A stretch of DNA of 51,457 nt from Cryomorphaceae bacterium (GCA_003566715.1 PXCF01000093.1:1-51457), one strand, 5' to 3'. Positions 17,458 through 26,700 are shown, counted from the stretch's first letter. Program-made: numbers and translations. The notes: a model not told the origin generated them from the sequence alone.

Positions 17458-18576
17458 ATGAGTGAAAATAACAAGCATATTCTTTGGGTGACTAACTGGT
17501 ACCCCAACAAGCACCACCGCACGTTGGGTAATTTTGTAAAACGCCACGCTGAAGCGGCGTCCATTTACAACGATATAACAGTACTAGCGCCCATTGCCGG
17601 CAATGGTTGGTCGGTAGAGATTGAACAAACGAATAACCTTACCGAAATTAGAAGCTATTATCCTAAGTGGTTGCGTTTCATAGGTGCATGGGTGGCTTAT
17701 AAACGTGGTTTAAAGCAAGTAAAGCGACCAATTGTTGCGGTGCACGGTCACGCATTGATTGGCTGCTGGTGGATGTTGCTGGATTTAAGTAAACACCACA
17801 AAACACTGCTCACGGAACATTGGGCGGGCTTTCATCACAACGATGAGCGCTCACTTTCGTATCTAAAAAAAATGGGTATGAAGCGTGCCGGACAAACGCT
17901 CGAACATGCTTTACCAGTTACCGAGCAGCTGGGAGTCACCATGCAGCAGCTGGGCTATATCAACTCATATAAAGTTGTGGCTAATGTGGTAAACACGGAA
18001 TTGTTTGTCCCCAAGAAGAAGTCTACGTCAGAAGACTTTTGTCGTTTTATTCACGTTTCTACCTTGGATGATGCGCAAAAAAACATTCGCGGAATTATTG
18101 ATGTAGCAAGGGTGTTGAAAGAGGAAAACAGTGCTTTTCACTTAGAAATTATTGGCGATGGCGCAACCACTCCTTGGATCGATATGGCCGAGAACAGTGA
18201 TTTGTATCCCCAATGGGTTTCTGTGGAAGGGGAGAAGCCTCTGGAAGACATTGCCCGGCACATGCAACAGGCCGATGCCTTGGTTATGTTTAGTCGATAC
18301 GAGAATTTCCCTTGCGTAATCGCTGAAGCCATGGCGTGTGGCCTACCGATTATTGCCACCGATGTTGGAGGTATATCCGAACATGTAACGCCGTCTAATG
18401 GAATTCTCATTTCCTCGGAAGACAAGGTAGCCCTGAAACAGGGTATGATAAAACTCATTACCAATTACAGCCAATTTAATACACAGACCATTCGTCAATA
18501 CGCTGAAGATCATTTCTCTTATGGTGCGGTTGGAAAAAAAATTGCTGATGTTTACGCGGAATTACTTTCGCAATAA
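17458..18576 (+). CDS. Family 4-type glycosyltransferase
   Basis: About 372 residues from MSENNKHILWVTNWYPN; an upstream Met at 17428 is in frame but adds non-conserved residues. Two Rossmann-like domains (GT-B fold): the N-terminal acceptor domain with WYPNKHHRTLGNFVKRH, and a C-terminal nucleotide-sugar domain with the E-x7-E block ENFPCVIAEAMACGLP and DVGGISE. It probably transfers a sugar to a surface glycan or lipid carrier. The polysaccharide flippase gene follows 51 bases later, so the two probably work together. Confidence 0.9.
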   Translation: MSENNKHILWVTNWYPNKHHRTLGNFVKRHAEAASIYNDITVLAPIAGNGWSVEIEQTNNLTEIRSYYPKWLRFIGAWVAYKRGLKQVKRPIVAVHGHALIGCWWMLLDLSKHHKTLLTEHWAGFHHNDERSLSYLKKMGMKRAGQTLEHALPVTEQLGVTMQQLGYINSYKVVANVVNTELFVPKKKSTSEDFCRFIHVSTLDDAQKNIRGIIDVARVLKEENSAFHLEIIGDGATTPWIDMAENSDLYPQWVSVEGEKPLEDIARHMQQADALVMFSRYENFPCVIAEAMACGLPIIATDVGGISEHVTPSNGILISSEDKVALKQGMIKLITNYSQFNTQTIRQYAEDHFSYGAVGKKIADVYAELLSQ

Positions 18577-18627
18577 ACTATTTTTGTGGGTAGTAAATAA
18601 TTGTTAATAGCAGCGCATAGGCCGCCC

Positions 18628-19878
18628 ATGTTAAAGAATATTTTAAGTACATCTTTTGCGAGAATAGCGGTGGCCGTATTGGGGTTGATCATCACGACGT
18701 TCAATGCACGCTATTTAGGCCCGGAAGGCTTGGGTGTGGTGCGAATTTTCACGGTAACCGTAGCCATCTTGATGATTGTCGCAAACTTTGTAGGTGGACC
18801 ACACTTGGTCTATCATACCCCCAAGTATGGAGTTAGTGCTTTGTTGCTTCGTGCTTACCTCTGGTGCGCGCTGGTGATTGCGGCGTTTATGTTGGTCGGA
18901 CAAGTTCCGGGTTTGTCTTTTGCTTTTCACTACTGGATAGGATTGGCTGCTCTGTTTTATGCTTTGGGTTGGGTACATGTGTACTTGCTTTTGGGGATAG
19001 AGCGGATATGGCAGCAAAATTTGGTCGTTGTGTCGTTTCAGGTGATATTATTTGTTGGAGCTATGCTGTTATACGGCGTTTGGGAACTGACTTCTGCCGA
19101 ATATTTCATTTATCTATACGTTGTGTCCGCTTTTTTTATGTGGTTGTTGGGCTTGTTGATGTTGCTGAAGTTAGCGCCATCTAATAGCAAAATCAGCGGA
19201 AATGAGGTTTTCAAGTTACTAATTCGCGACGGAGCCTATGTTCAAAGTGGTAACTTTTTTCAACAAATCAACTACAGGATTGCCGATTATCTCATCGATG
19301 CCTTTTGGGGAAAAGCGGCTGTAGGTGTTTACGGCGTAGCCATTCAGTTGGCAGAAGGCATTTGGACAGTAGCCAGAAGTGTTGCCCTTGTACAGTATTC
19401 CAAGCTCAGTAATTTAACCAACGATGTGCGGTCTAAGAAAATCACCTATCAAATGTCCAAGGGGGTGGTGTTGTTGACGTTTATCGGGTTTGTGACGTTG
19501 TCGCTATTGCCCACCTCATTTTACACGTACTTTTTCGGAGACGAATTTGCGCAGGTTAGAGCCATTCTTCGTTGGTTGGCTCCCGCCTTTACCTTGTACT
19601 CAGCCGGTTTTATTTATAGCAACTATTTCTCCAGCAATGGGATGTTTAAGGTCAACACACTTACGTCTTTTATTGGATTTCTTGTTGTGTTGACTTTAGG
19701 GTTGTTAATCATCCCCTCGTTTGGCATCAACGGCGCGGTGATGACCATTAGTGTCACTTACGTGGTTTCGTTGGGCTGCTTTATATACTTTCTGCGTTTA
19801 AAACCCAGTCGGGCCGACAGGTGGTTACTGCCGGGGGCTAAAGATTGGCGTTGGTTGCTATACGTGATAAAGCGCTAA
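18628..19878 (+). CDS. Polysaccharide flippase / oligosaccharide exporter (MATE-like superfamily)
   Basis: About 416 residues from MLKNILSTSFARIA (the frame opens at 18601 but MLKN fits the family start). It is very hydrophobic, with roughly 12 membrane helices. The first holds ITTFNARYLGPEGLG, the typical Wzx/RfbX signature (a polar helix followed by G-P-E/Q-G). It likely flips lipid-linked glycans across the inner membrane, paired with the upstream glycosyltransferase. Its last codons overlap the convergent aminotransferase gene by 4 bases. Confidence 0.88.
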   Translation: MLKNILSTSFARIAVAVLGLIITTFNARYLGPEGLGVVRIFTVTVAILMIVANFVGGPHLVYHTPKYGVSALLLRAYLWCALVIAAFMLVGQVPGLSFAFHYWIGLAALFYALGWVHVYLLLGIERIWQQNLVVVSFQVILFVGAMLLYGVWELTSAEYFIYLYVVSAFFMWLLGLLMLLKLAPSNSKISGNEVFKLLIRDGAYVQSGNFFQQINYRIADYLIDAFWGKAAVGVYGVAIQLAEGIWTVARSVALVQYSKLSNLTNDVRSKKITYQMSKGVVLLTFIGFVTLSLLPTSFYTYFFGDEFAQVRAILRWLAPAFTLYSAGFIYSNYFSSNGMFKVNTLTSFIGFLVVLTLGLLIIPSFGINGAVMTISVTYVVSLGCFIYFLRLKPSRADRWLLPGAKDWRWLLYVIKR

Positions 19879-20720
19879 TCAAATTGCGCGTTAATCATTT
19901 CCACCATTTGCTTGGCTCGTTCGTTGTTGAACGCTTTCTTGCGAAAGTGACTCACTGCACGAACCCCATGGATGGAATTCGTCAACCAAATTTCGTCGGC
20001 TTTATTCAGGTCAAAAGGACTTACATCGGCTTCTTTAACTTCGTAACCCAGGGCGGGGGCCAATTTTTCAACAATACGTTTTCGCATGATGCCTTTGAGC
20101 GCCCCGGATGCAATGGGTGGTGTGGTGAGCACGTTGTCTTTGATCAAAATAATGTTTGAGGAAATGGCTTCTACCACTTGCTTCTTCTCATTGAGCAGGA
20201 AGCATTCGTCGAGATTGTTTTCTTTTCGGTACACCGAGGCTAAGATGTAGAGTTGGGCGTTGCAGCTCTTAACCGAAGATAAAAGGTGTTGCGGCTTGTA
20301 GAAGTCTTTGTAAATGTCGGTTTTTAATTCACCATCATTTAGTTCGTAATGCGTATTGGGAATGCGTTCGGCACGTGCCAGTAGATGAACGTCGTTGCTT
20401 GTCGGCGTATAGTTGCCTCCGGCTTTTCTCCAAGCTTGGAAACGAATGCGAACGCTGTCGTTTTCCCAATGATTGACCTCGACCAATTCATTGAGAACGT
20501 CTTGAAAATACTCCGGCGTTAAATGATCAGGTATGTTCATTCTCATGATGCGCATATTGGCCATTAAGCGGAAATAGTGGTCTTCGCCCCAATGAAATTG
20601 ACGATTGCTGTACCTCAGTGTTTCAAATACGCCATCACCATATTGTAAGGCGCGATCAGAGATGTTTATTGATATGTTTGATTCGTCCGTCCATTCGCCA
20701 TCAAAGAAAAAGGTGCTCAT
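19875..20720 (-). CDS. Class IV aminotransferase (branched-chain aminotransferase / PabC-like)
   Basis: 281 residues, fold-type IV PLP enzyme. N-terminal block SDRALQYGDGVFETLR, PLP Lys in SSVKSCNAQLY, the EAISSNIILIK segment and the phosphate-binding TTPPIASGALKGIMR. Members with this length include 4-amino-4-deoxychorismate lyase, D-amino-acid and branched-chain aminotransferases; sequence alone does not decide. It is the last gene of the operon with the muramidase and two-component genes (26 bases from the muramidase stop). Confidence 0.88.
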   Translation of the reverse strand: MSTFFFDGEWTDESNISINISDRALQYGDGVFETLRYSNRQFHWGEDHYFRLMANMRIMRMNIPDHLTPEYFQDVLNELVEVNHWENDSVRIRFQAWRKAGGNYTPTSNDVHLLARAERIPNTHYELNDGELKTDIYKDFYKPQHLLSSVKSCNAQLYILASVYRKENNLDECFLLNEKKQVVEAISSNIILIKDNVLTTPPIASGALKGIMRKRIVEKLAPALGYEVKEADVSPFDLNKADEIWLTNSIHGVRAVSHFRKKAFNNERAKQMVEMINAQFD

Positions 20721-20746
20721 TATGGGAGGTCAATTGATTTGTTGAA

Positions 20747-21919
20747 TTATTTGTAGTAAACGTACTTTTCGCGAATACGCATATACGCTTGTATGTCGGG
20801 TAACCAAGACTGACGGATTTTTGTTTCGTCAACGCCGTTCAAAATGTCTTTACGCAGTTGATCGGTTCCGGCCAGTAAGTCGAAGAAATTGGTGAAAAAC
20901 GAGGCTTTATTACCCGGATAAGCCTCAAATGCAGCAATGAGCCAGCCGATATAGAGGCGTGGCTCTTGGTCAATAAATGTTTCGGCAAAGGCGGTTAGAT
21001 TGAAGCCGCGACAACGTTCTCCGTTGAATTTTGGGTTGGGCGCGCCTTCGTTTGGACGAGGCGTAAAGAAGTGGTCACCTTCGGGAAACCAGGGAGCGCC
21101 AAACTGTTGAAACGGCAGGTCGGTACCTCGGCCAACGCTTACTTTGGTTCCTTCAAAAAAGCAGAGAGAAGGGTACAGTCGAATGGCATTTTGGTTGGGT
21201 AAATTGGGCGAGGGAGGGATGGGGAGAACATATCGCTCATCCGCTTGAAAATTTCGGCAGTATACCACGCGAAGGGAGCAGGGGTGGTCGATCCAGCGTT
21301 CACCGTTAACCATTTGGGCGTATTCGCCAATGGATAATCCGTAGATGACCGGAACAGGGTGAAGTCCAACAAACGATTTGAATTTGCTGGTGTCTAATAC
21401 CGGTCCATCAACGTAGTGTCTGTGGGGATTAGGCCTGTCCAATACCAAAACAGGAACGCCTACTTCTCCAGCGCGATCCATCACGTAGGTAAGGGTAGAA
21501 ATATAGGTGTAAAAGCGCACGCCGACGTCTTGAATGTCATACAGTACAACGTCGATCCCTTCTAGGTCTTTTGCAGATGGTTTCTTTTTATTGCCGTACA
21601 ATGATACCACATCGATGTTGCGCTTTTCGTCTTTACCGTCGCTAATGGATTCTCCCGCACCTGCTTTGCCGAGGTAACCGTGTTCCGGTGCAAATATTTT
21701 CACCACATTGATGCCTCGGAGCAACAGGTAGTCGACCAGATGGATGCTGTCTCTAAAGGTTGAACTGTGGTTGACCACCATGGCAACACGTTTATCCTTT
21801 AGCAGTGGAATGTATCCACCAGGATGATCGGCTGCCGGCTCAATAGCAAATAATCCTGCCGGTACAAAAAGTACCAACAGGATATATGTTTTAAGGTTGA
21901 GAAGCAAATTAATTTTCAC
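20747..21919 (-). CDS. DUF1343 family protein (NamZ-type exo-beta-N-acetylmuramidase)
   Basis: 390 residues with an N-terminal signal peptide (about 1-25). It carries the family blocks VAMVVNHSSTF, KIFAPEHGYLG, GESISDG, VLYDIQDVGVRFYTYISTL and LDRPNPH. DUF1343 includes NamZ of Bacteroidota, which removes terminal N-acetylmuramic acid from peptidoglycan fragments; acidic residues in the PEHG and DIQDVG regions are likely in the active site. Its start overlaps the end of the response regulator gene by 11 bases, which suggests translational coupling to the two-component system. Confidence 0.9.
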   Translation of the reverse strand: MKINLLLNLKTYILLVLFVPAGLFAIEPAADHPGGYIPLLKDKRVAMVVNHSSTFRDSIHLVDYLLLRGINVVKIFAPEHGYLGKAGAGESISDGKDEKRNIDVVSLYGNKKKPSAKDLEGIDVVLYDIQDVGVRFYTYISTLTYVMDRAGEVGVPVLVLDRPNPHRHYVDGPVLDTSKFKSFVGLHPVPVIYGLSIGEYAQMVNGERWIDHPCSLRVVYCRNFQADERYVLPIPPSPNLPNQNAIRLYPSLCFFEGTKVSVGRGTDLPFQQFGAPWFPEGDHFFTPRPNEGAPNPKFNGERCRGFNLTAFAETFIDQEPRLYIGWLIAAFEAYPGNKASFFTNFFDLLAGTDQLRKDILNGVDETKIRQSWLPDIQAYMRIREKYVYYK

Positions 21920-22610
21920 GATTGACCAATCTGAATCCTTCTCCGTGAATGTTGACGATTTCCAGATTGGGATCAGGGATAATGTATTTGCGCAATTTTG
22001 CCAAATACACGTCCATTGATCTTGCAGTGAAGTAATTGTCTTCTTTCCAAATCTTCAACAAGGCGTCTTTACGGGTTACCAGACGGTTCATGTTAAGGGC
22101 AAGGAGTACCAAGAGTGCATTTTCTTTGGGGGAAAGCTTTCTTTCTTCGCCGTCTTTTTCCATAATGCGCAGCTGGGTATTGAGCTTGAATTTACCAATC
22201 TCCATTTCTTCAGGAATTTCTTCCTGCTTGCCATCGGTTTTTTGACGATTGATGATGGCCTGAATTTTTAATTCTAAAACTTCAGAATCAAAAGGCTTGA
22301 TGATGTAATCATCGGCGCCGGCTTCGTAGCCTTTAATCATATCTTCTTTTAAAGACTTAGCAGTAAGGAAAATAATCGGCATATTCGGATTGATTTCCTT
22401 GATTTGTTTGGCCAAGCTGATGCCGTCTTTGCGTGGCATCATCACATCCAAAATGCAGATGTTGTAGTCTTTACTCTTAAAGTCATTGAGACCGTGAATA
22501 CCATCTCTTGCTAATGTTACATCGTAACCTTTGATGGTTAAATAATCGCGGAGTATCAGTCCGAAATTCGGGTCATCTTCTACCAATAGCACACTTTTTT
22601 TCTCTTCCAT
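21909..22610 (-). CDS. OmpR-family response regulator (RprY-like)
   Basis: 233 residues. The receiver domain (1-120) has EDDPNFG, the phospho-acceptor Asp in ILDVMMPRKDG, the Thr in FLTAKS and the Lys in IIKPFDSE. The winged-helix domain (about 140-230) has LSPKENALLVLLALN and RSMDVYLAKLRKYI. It resembles RprY of Bacteroides. It lies 18 bases downstream of the kinase gene and should respond to it. Confidence 0.94.
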   Translation of the reverse strand: MEEKKSVLLVEDDPNFGLILRDYLTIKGYDVTLARDGIHGLNDFKSKDYNICILDVMMPRKDGISLAKQIKEINPNMPIIFLTAKSLKEDMIKGYEAGADDYIIKPFDSEVLELKIQAIINRQKTDGKQEEIPEEMEIGKFKLNTQLRIMEKDGEERKLSPKENALLVLLALNMNRLVTRKDALLKIWKEDNYFTARSMDVYLAKLRKYIIPDPNLEIVNIHGEGFRLVNREN

Positions 22611-22628
22611 GGCGTGTTTTTTTTTGGG

Positions 22629-24035
22629 TTAAACATTGTCTTCTTCAATGAACGGGAGGCGTATGCTGAACACACTACCCTCTCCGGGTTTACTGTCAAC
22701 GGTGATTTCACCTTGATGTAATGTGATGATTTCACGGGCATAACTCAAGCCAAGACCGTGCCCTTTTATGTCGTGAAGATCACCGGTGGTCTGACGAAAG
22801 AAGCGATCAAATACTTTGCTGATCATATCTTTAGTCATACCAATGCCTTTGTCCGAAACCTCTACGTATAGTCCACCGTTTTTGTTGTAGGATCTGATGC
22901 CAATGCGCGGTTCATTCGGTGAATATTTATTGGCATTGTCAATGAGGTTGACAAATACCGTAAGCATCTGTTCCGGGTCGGCTTCAATCATACTGTTTTT
23001 AGCCTTGAAGTCCGTGGAAAAATCACCGCCGCGGGTTTCCACTTGAAGCCGTAAGTGCTCGACAGCTTTTGTCAGTATTTGATGTACATCGAGCACTTCC
23101 TTGTCCAGGGTAACGGCCTTCTTATCCAGTAACGCCAAGCGCAACACTTGCTCTACTTGTGCATTCATCCTGCGGTTCTCTTGTCTGATGAGGTTGGCGT
23201 AATAATTTACACGCTCGGGATTCTGGACTATTTGTTCGTTAGACAAGGCGTCAACTGCTAGGGAAATGGTGGCGATGGGCGTCTTAAATTCATGCGTCAT
23301 ATTGTTGATGAAGTCGGTCTTGATGTTGCTGATTTGCTTTTGTTTGATCAGCTGACTGATGGTGTACAACATAGCGTAAACCAATACGCCCATGAGTAGT
23401 AAGCTAAGACTCAATACGATGAGCAATCTTCGCAGTACAAAGCGATCTTTATTGGGGAAGTAGACATACAACCAAGTGGTGCTTGGTGGTGAAAGGTCGT
23501 GTCGAAATAAAAGTGTTCTAAACTGTGACTGGGCGAAATCCCAATCAAAATCCATGGTTTTGTACTTGGTCAATTCATTTTTTGAGGCAATGCCAAATTC
23601 AAAAACTTTGGGAAGGGCTTTCTGAGTAAATTCTCGTCTCAACAAAGAATCGATGGTGCTCATATCGATTCTGTTGTCTAGCGTCTGCTCGTTTCTCAGG
23701 GTTTCTCTATCGCTTTTGTTGGTTACTACAGAATCTAAACGACTCAAACGCCTAACAACGGCGGCCTTCTTAAAAATGGTTTGTTCGGTATCGGTCCGTG
23801 CATCATCACCCAAACTTGCTTCTTGCGGTACATCTGTTTTTTCAAATTTGTTAATCATCTGTTTGGCGTGGGCGTACTCCAGTTGATAGGAGACTTTGGT
23901 AATGGCATCAGATACGTCGCGGTTAAAGCGCTCTTCGTACATTTCTTGCGAGTACTTGATCAACCGAAGCTGAAGTACCAAGATACCAATGGTGGCCAAT
24001 GCGATTAATAAAAAAAATCGTCTGTATGACTTCAT
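22629..24035 (-). CDS. Sensor histidine kinase (RprX-like)
   Basis: 468 residues. Membrane helix about 7-24, an extracytoplasmic sensor (about 30-200, no recognised domain), a second membrane helix about 204-228, then HisKA with the phospho-acceptor His in MTHEFKTPIA. The HATPase_c domain has N box LIDNANKYSPNE, G1 DKGIGM, F box FDRFFR and G2 GHGLGLSYA. No separate HAMP domain is obvious. It is first in the four-gene operon with regulator, muramidase and aminotransferase, suggesting an envelope signal. Confidence 0.94.
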   Translation of the reverse strand: MKSYRRFFLLIALATIGILVLQLRLIKYSQEMYEERFNRDVSDAITKVSYQLEYAHAKQMINKFEKTDVPQEASLGDDARTDTEQTIFKKAAVVRRLSRLDSVVTNKSDRETLRNEQTLDNRIDMSTIDSLLRREFTQKALPKVFEFGIASKNELTKYKTMDFDWDFAQSQFRTLLFRHDLSPPSTTWLYVYFPNKDRFVLRRLLIVLSLSLLLMGVLVYAMLYTISQLIKQKQISNIKTDFINNMTHEFKTPIATISLAVDALSNEQIVQNPERVNYYANLIRQENRRMNAQVEQVLRLALLDKKAVTLDKEVLDVHQILTKAVEHLRLQVETRGGDFSTDFKAKNSMIEADPEQMLTVFVNLIDNANKYSPNEPRIGIRSYNKNGGLYVEVSDKGIGMTKDMISKVFDRFFRQTTGDLHDIKGHGLGLSYAREIITLHQGEITVDSKPGEGSVFSIRLPFIEEDNV

Positions 24036-24114
24036 GTGTGTGCTTTATTAAACACTGTTTAAAGATGTGAAAAGTAGCAATTTGTCAGAGGCAATCATTT
24101 TTAGTTAGTATATC

Positions 24115-24154
24115 AACCGAAAAGATGTATATTTTAGTAAATCTTTTGTTGGTT
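24115..24154. promoter_or_regulatory. Inverted repeat upstream of the two-component operon
   Basis: AACC-g-AAAAGAT (24115-24126) mirrored by ATCTTTT-gtt-GGTT (24141-24154), 14 bases apart, about 80-120 bases before the kinase start. It could be an operator or a leader hairpin. No -7 match is visible near it. Confidence 0.35.
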
Positions 24155-24245
24155 ATTTAAAACACGTCAAAATAACGACAGATTCGTGAAATGGTTCTAA
24201 TGCCAAATGTTAAATTAACACTATAATACAAATTAAAAAAACACA

Positions 24246-25532
24246 CTATTTTGTTTTCCAGATGCTTGACATGTATATGCGGATAGTATTTTCTCGCTGG
24301 TTGTCAGCGGCTATATACCATTTCTTGTCTTTAATTTCCTCAGGAAGATATATTTGCGGGGTGAAATTTCCGGGGAAATCATGGGGATACTTGTAGGAGG
24401 TGCCGTAGCCAAGGTCTTTCATGAGCTTGGTAGGGGCGTTTCTCAAGTGAAGGGGAACCGGGTATTCGGCGAGGTTTTTCGCATCTTCCATGGCCTTGTT
24501 GATGGCGGTGTAGGCACTGTTGCTTTTGGGGGAGGTTGCCAAATAAATGGTGCACTGTGAAAGGGGGATCCTCGCTTCGGGCATGCCTAGTTTACTTACG
24601 GCATCAAAGGTAGCATTTGCTATGACCAAAGCGGTGGGATTGGCCAACCCGATGTCTTCGCTTGCCGAGATAAGCAGTCTTCGTGCAATGAACTCCGGCG
24701 TTTCTCCGGCAACCAGCATGCGGGCCAACCAGTATAAGGAAGCTTGCGGGTCACTGCCGCGAATGGATTTAATAAACGCCGATATAATGTCGTAGTGGTT
24801 CTCCCCATCTTTGTCGTAGGACGCGTTTTTTCTCTGACAAACCTGTTCGGTCAGGGCATTGGTTACCACCAATGGTTCACTTCCTTGATGATGCTGAACC
24901 AGCAATTCAAGATTGTTGAGTGTTTTTCTCGCGTCGCCCCCACCAAATGCAATCAGTGCATCGGTTTCATTTAATACGACCGGAATACGCCTTAATTGCT
25001 TGTCGTTTTCTACGGCATAAACCAAGAGCGCTTTGAGGTCTTCCGCTTCTAATGTGTTTAGGGTGAAAACCTGACACCTCGATAAAAGGGCGTTGTTTAT
25101 TTCGAAGGAAGGGTTTTCGGTAGTGGCCCCAATCAACACCACTTCTCCGCGTTCTACCGCGTGCAGAAGACTGTCTTGCTGACTCTTATTAAATCGGTGT
25201 ATTTCATCAATGAACAATACCGGCGGTTTGCTGCTGAACATCCCTCCCGTTTGCGCACTTTGTATGATGGTGCGAATGTCTTTTACGCCGGCAGTTACTG
25301 CGCTTAAGTGATGAATCTCTCTGTCAAGCGCTTGACACATAATAAAAGCCAAGGTGGTTTTACCCACGCCGGGTGGCCCCCAAAGAATGATGGAGGGCAA
25401 GGTCCCGTGATCAACCATGTTGCGAAGTGGCTTCCCCTTTTCAATCAAATGTCTTTGTCCAACAAAGGTATCTAATGTTTTTGGACGCATCCTTTCGGCC
25501 AATGGTTCTTGCATCATGTTGATTTGTTTCAT
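24246..25532 (-). CDS. rarA: Replication-associated recombination protein A (RarA/MgsA AAA ATPase)
   Basis: 428 residues. Begins PLAERMRPKTLDTFVGQRHL as in RarA/WRNIP1. Walker A GPPGVGKTT at residues 52-60, Walker B VLFIDEIHRF near 104, sensor GATTENPSFEINNALLSRC, and a C-terminal tetramerisation domain with AYTAINKAMEDAKN and PVPLHLRNAPTKLMK. It acts at stalled replication forks and resembles clamp-loader subunits. The gene is alone, with its own promoter at 25623-25650 and a hairpin in its leader. Confidence 0.95.
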   Translation of the reverse strand: MKQINMMQEPLAERMRPKTLDTFVGQRHLIEKGKPLRNMVDHGTLPSIILWGPPGVGKTTLAFIMCQALDREIHHLSAVTAGVKDIRTIIQSAQTGGMFSSKPPVLFIDEIHRFNKSQQDSLLHAVERGEVVLIGATTENPSFEINNALLSRCQVFTLNTLEAEDLKALLVYAVENDKQLRRIPVVLNETDALIAFGGGDARKTLNNLELLVQHHQGSEPLVVTNALTEQVCQRKNASYDKDGENHYDIISAFIKSIRGSDPQASLYWLARMLVAGETPEFIARRLLISASEDIGLANPTALVIANATFDAVSKLGMPEARIPLSQCTIYLATSPKSNSAYTAINKAMEDAKNLAEYPVPLHLRNAPTKLMKDLGYGTSYKYPHDFPGNFTPQIYLPEEIKDKKWYIAADNQRENTIRIYMSSIWKTK

Positions 25533-25559
25533 TTATAGGTTTTTGTTAATCATGGCATA

Positions 25560-25593
25560 TCTTTAGATGCGTCACGTGTTACGTATCTAAAGA
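25560..25593 (-). promoter_or_regulatory. Hairpin in the rarA 5' leader
   Basis: TCTTTAGATGCGT (25560-25572) pairs with ACGTATCTAAAGA (25581-25593) around an 8-base loop: 12 pairs plus one mismatch in the minus-strand transcript. It lies between the promoter and the start codon (28 bases before it). No T run follows on the minus strand, so it is not a standard terminator; operator or RNA element are the options. Confidence 0.5.
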
Positions 25594-25622
25594 CGACCAA
25601 AATCGCGCACCACACTATGTGA

Positions 25623-25650
25623 CAAAGGTAGTGAACCATTAACAGCCCAA
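25623..25650 (-). promoter_or_regulatory. Promoter of rarA
   Basis: On the minus strand TTG (25650-25648), 17 bases, then TACCTTTG (25630-25623). It implies a leader of about 85 bases, which contains the hairpin at 25560-25593. Confidence 0.7.
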
Positions 25651-25743
25651 TCTGTATTTTTACCAATTGAAACATCCGTGGTCATCCTGGTTATATATTT
25701 GATTGGGATTTGGAGAACCGAACGATGAAAAACATATTTTTAC

Positions 25744-26538
25744 ATGCAAAAAACGTCAGATAGAAATCATTTTTGGGTCATTCCATTTCTTTTTGTCATG
25801 CTGATGTGGCTGGTCTACTGGCTCGACGAAAAGTATATGTTGGACCTGTATAGGTATGGTGTCCTGCCGCAAAAGTTGGTCGGTCTCTTTGGCGTAGTAA
25901 CCTCACCTTTTGTCCACGGTAGTTTATCACACCTGGTCTCCAATACCTTTCCCATCTTTTTCCTCGGATCGGGCATTGCGTATTTTTATCCCAAAACATC
26001 CAATAAAATGTTTCTTATAGCCTGGATTTTTACCGGGTTTCTGGTGTGGCTGTTTGGCAGACAAACCTTTCACATAGGGGCCAGTGGGGTAGTCTATGCG
26101 TTGGCCTTTTTCATTTTTTTCTCCGGATTGATCAGGGGGCACCCGCAGTTGATCGCCTTATCTTTGTTGGTCGCATTTCTCTACGGAAGTTTGGTCTGGG
26201 GCATGTTGCCCATCGAGGAGCATATTTCGTGGGAATCCCACTTATATGGCGGTTTGGTCGGTCTAAGTGGCGCCATAGTTTTTAGGCGTAGCAATCCCAA
26301 ACACATGTCGAGACACTTCTGGCACAATAGGAAATACCCCTGGGACGAAGCCGAAGAGCAGCGCATGGAAGAAATGGATTATTGGAAAACAGACGAGCAA
26401 AGACAGTCCAATTCTGGTTTAGAGCAATCTTCCCAAGTTAATTACCGCGTTGTTTATCACTATAAAGACACCGGCTTGACCGTCAAACCCAGCCAAATGC
26501 CTTCCGGAGAAAATGGACGAAAGGACAGAAAAAATTAA
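25744..26538 (+). CDS. Rhomboid family intramembrane serine protease
   Basis: 264 residues. Six membrane helices in the first 185 residues. The catalytic Ser114 is in GASG and His166 in SHLYGGLVG; HGSLSHLVSN (58-67) supplies the conserved His and Asn near the oxyanion site. Residues about 185-264 form a soluble charged tail not needed for the core. The enzyme cleaves transmembrane substrates within the lipid bilayer. It is divergent from rarA. A TATATTTG at 25694-25701 may be its -7 box, but the -33 spacing is long. Confidence 0.92.
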   Translation: MQKTSDRNHFWVIPFLFVMLMWLVYWLDEKYMLDLYRYGVLPQKLVGLFGVVTSPFVHGSLSHLVSNTFPIFFLGSGIAYFYPKTSNKMFLIAWIFTGFLVWLFGRQTFHIGASGVVYALAFFIFFSGLIRGHPQLIALSLLVAFLYGSLVWGMLPIEEHISWESHLYGGLVGLSGAIVFRRSNPKHMSRHFWHNRKYPWDEAEEQRMEEMDYWKTDEQRQSNSGLEQSSQVNYRVVYHYKDTGLTVKPSQMPSGENGRKDRKN

Positions 26539-26551
26539 GCTAAATTAATTT

Positions 26552-26581
26552 TTTGCGTCCCCATCATTTTAGTTACATTTG
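26552..26581 (+). promoter_or_regulatory. Promoter with long leader for the NAD(P)-binding gene
   Basis: TTTG at 26552-26555, 18 bases, TACATTTG at 26574-26581. The start codon is 119 bases further on. The leader has a possible stem (GTTG-GGCT against AGCC-CAAC, about 26647-26680). Confidence 0.6.
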
Positions 26582-26700
26582 TACCTAGTTTCCTTAAAGC
26601 CCTTTAAATGCTTTATAACTACCTCAATTATGTATGATAGTGTTTGTTGAATGGCTGTAATTTGAAGCCAAACAACCAACAAGAAAAAAGATTTTGATGA

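Noticed and set aside
25667-25701. TTG and TATATTTG before the rhomboid gene
   Set aside because: The 24-base spacing is longer than in the other promoters here; kept only as a remark in the gene entry.
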